64,000 nucleotides of DNA from Warburgia ugandensis. Lineage: Eukaryota; Streptophyta; Magnoliopsida; Canellales; Canellaceae. Made by a program: the position numbers and the translations under genes. Positions 62,851 to 64,000 of this stretch are shown here, in pieces. The stretch is taken from contig CP141131.1 in assembly GCA_035236585.1 (NCBI GenBank), positions 19,505,103 through 19,569,102 on the forward strand. Direction: 5' to 3'. Below the pieces are notes generated by a model, which was not told the origin of the DNA, did not search any database, and saw only the letters and a list, made by a program, of their open reading frames with translations. Each line of letters starts with the position of its first letter. Position 1 is the first letter of the stretch.

Positions 62851-64000
62851 TATTAATTTTTGTAAAGCCCCAAATCAAGTAGTTAAGATCAGCCAAACGC
62901 ATTTATTTCACTGGTTCCACACATTTGGTACTGTAAACATGATAAAAGACTTGGATCTAAAATAGAATGTTTCAATATACGTGAAAAAAGGCCTATAGAC
63001 ATGTACTTTTAGTAGTACTCCATATGAAAATTAAAACAGAAAGAGAAAGCTACTAAACAACAAATGAGTTTTGTTGACGTTTAACCACAAGTGCACGGGC
63101 TATTGTAGTGTAGCTTATGCAAGTATGAGTCGATCCCACAGAGACTTGACTTAAAAAGTATAAATTTCAACAAAATTTAATTATCTAAAATTAAAAAAAT
63201 GATTGAAATTATAATTAGACTTCAGATCTAATCACCTTCTCAAAATTATAGAATTTCTAGTTCCTAAATAAAATAAATAAATAAATATGAAAAAAACTAC
63301 TTCCCTAGCTTAATCACTATCAATTTCTTCAAATATGATCTTCTGAGAGTTGATTAGCCTTCATAAACATCTTCAGCATGTCCTTGATTAGAGATCTACC
63401 GGTTGGATGTGTCAGATTCCTCAAAAATATAGAGATCTCGGCTACATTGGAATTTCAAGATTTGGATGGCTCATATTAAGTTACTAATTTCAGATTAAAG
63501 ATTAGATACATCAATTAGGTCTAGGGATGTCCTAATAATTAAACTGTAAAGTTAATTTGAAATCAGATAAGAAACGGATGAGAAACAAACAAATCTTGGT
63601 TGATTAAGGCTAACCCGATGATTGGGTTAGACCGTAATTAATTTGGTTTGGAGTAGATTGTTCCTAGATAAGAAAAAAGCAGATAAAGTGAAACTGGAAT
63701 AAAATGGGACACATATGTAAATAAAGCAAGAGGATAGAAATGGGATTAGAATTAAAGTAGCAAGGGCAATACTGAAATTTGATTAAAAATATGATTTTTA
63801 AGAAAAACCAAACAGAACCAGACGGAGGAGAAGAAGCCGGTGATGGAGGGGGGGAGAAGGGAAGAGAAGGTGGAGAAGAGAGGGGGAGAAGAGAGAAAAG
63901 GATGGAAACCCTTTTTGGGTTTCCTTCTCCGGATCGGCTGACGACAAGAAAAATGCCGAATATGGGAACTATGTAGTCCTTTGCTGGGCTAGTGAAGTGG
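62851..64000. other. Non-coding stretch with a possible retroelement motif
   Basis: CCACAAGTGCACGGGCTATTG, then CGATCCCACAGAGACTTGAC at about 63085-63150, resembles a motif I associate with degraded plant retroelements, but no ends or coding domains are visible. The last 200 bases are GA-rich with a 65-codon frame and no recognisable product. Confidence 0.35.

Noticed and set aside
63085-63150. Motif resembling a plant retroelement
   Set aside because: Similarity is from memory only and no ends, primer site or coding domain were found, so no element was called.

Overview
The window is nuclear DNA of a flowering plant. Two intact genes have clear angiosperm homologues: a seven-exon plastid-type fructokinase (FRK6-like) on the + strand and an intronless GRAS transcription factor (SCL8-like) on the - strand. 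The repeats are also plant types: Au-family SINEs, RTE- and L1-clade LINEs, Ty3/Gypsy long terminal repeats with a TRIM-like element, a hAT-type transposase relic, short inverted-repeat elements (MITEs), and many long (GA)n/(CT)n runs. The species cannot be fixed from sequence alone.

Layout. 1-0.4 kb: the tail of an RRM (RNA-binding) reading frame, open at the window edge and probably a pseudogene. 0.4-17.3 kb: gene-free DNA with 16 Au-SINE copies on both strands, many with target-site duplications, plus RTE LINE 3' ends and MITEs. 17.6-24.5 kb: the fructokinase gene with a (GA)n upstream tract. 25.1-28.7 kb: a 5'-truncated L1 LINE (-) abutting a decayed RTE LINE (+) that carries a three-unit internal tandem repeat. 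28.86-31.83 kb: a solo LTR of about 3 kb with an exact 5-bp duplication. 33-35.3 kb: a degenerate hAT-type (DUF4371/ZMYM1-like) transposase. 37.85-42.38 kb: the 3' part of a Ty3/Gypsy element (end of pol, polypurine tract, 3' LTR), interrupted in its integrase region by a 1.05-kb TRIM-like element that has one inverted LTR. 42.4-47.3 kb: non-coding DNA with a direct repeat pair, two microsatellites and a MITE. 47.4-49.1 kb: the SCL8-like gene. 52.5-54.9 kb: a second RTE LINE that keeps endonuclease remnants. 55-64 kb: mostly featureless DNA with one SINE and several MITEs.

The two host genes are unrelated in function (plastid sugar phosphorylation, and GRAS transcriptional regulation) and have separate promoters. 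Most of the rest is transposable-element sediment. Nothing resembles a novel multi-gene system. The most informative observations are the strong clustering of SINEs in the first 17 kb, the nested TRIM with its inverted third LTR, the solo LTR placed at a perfect palindrome, and a fructokinase TATA-like box only 8 bp upstream of the ATG that would encode the plastid transit peptide.
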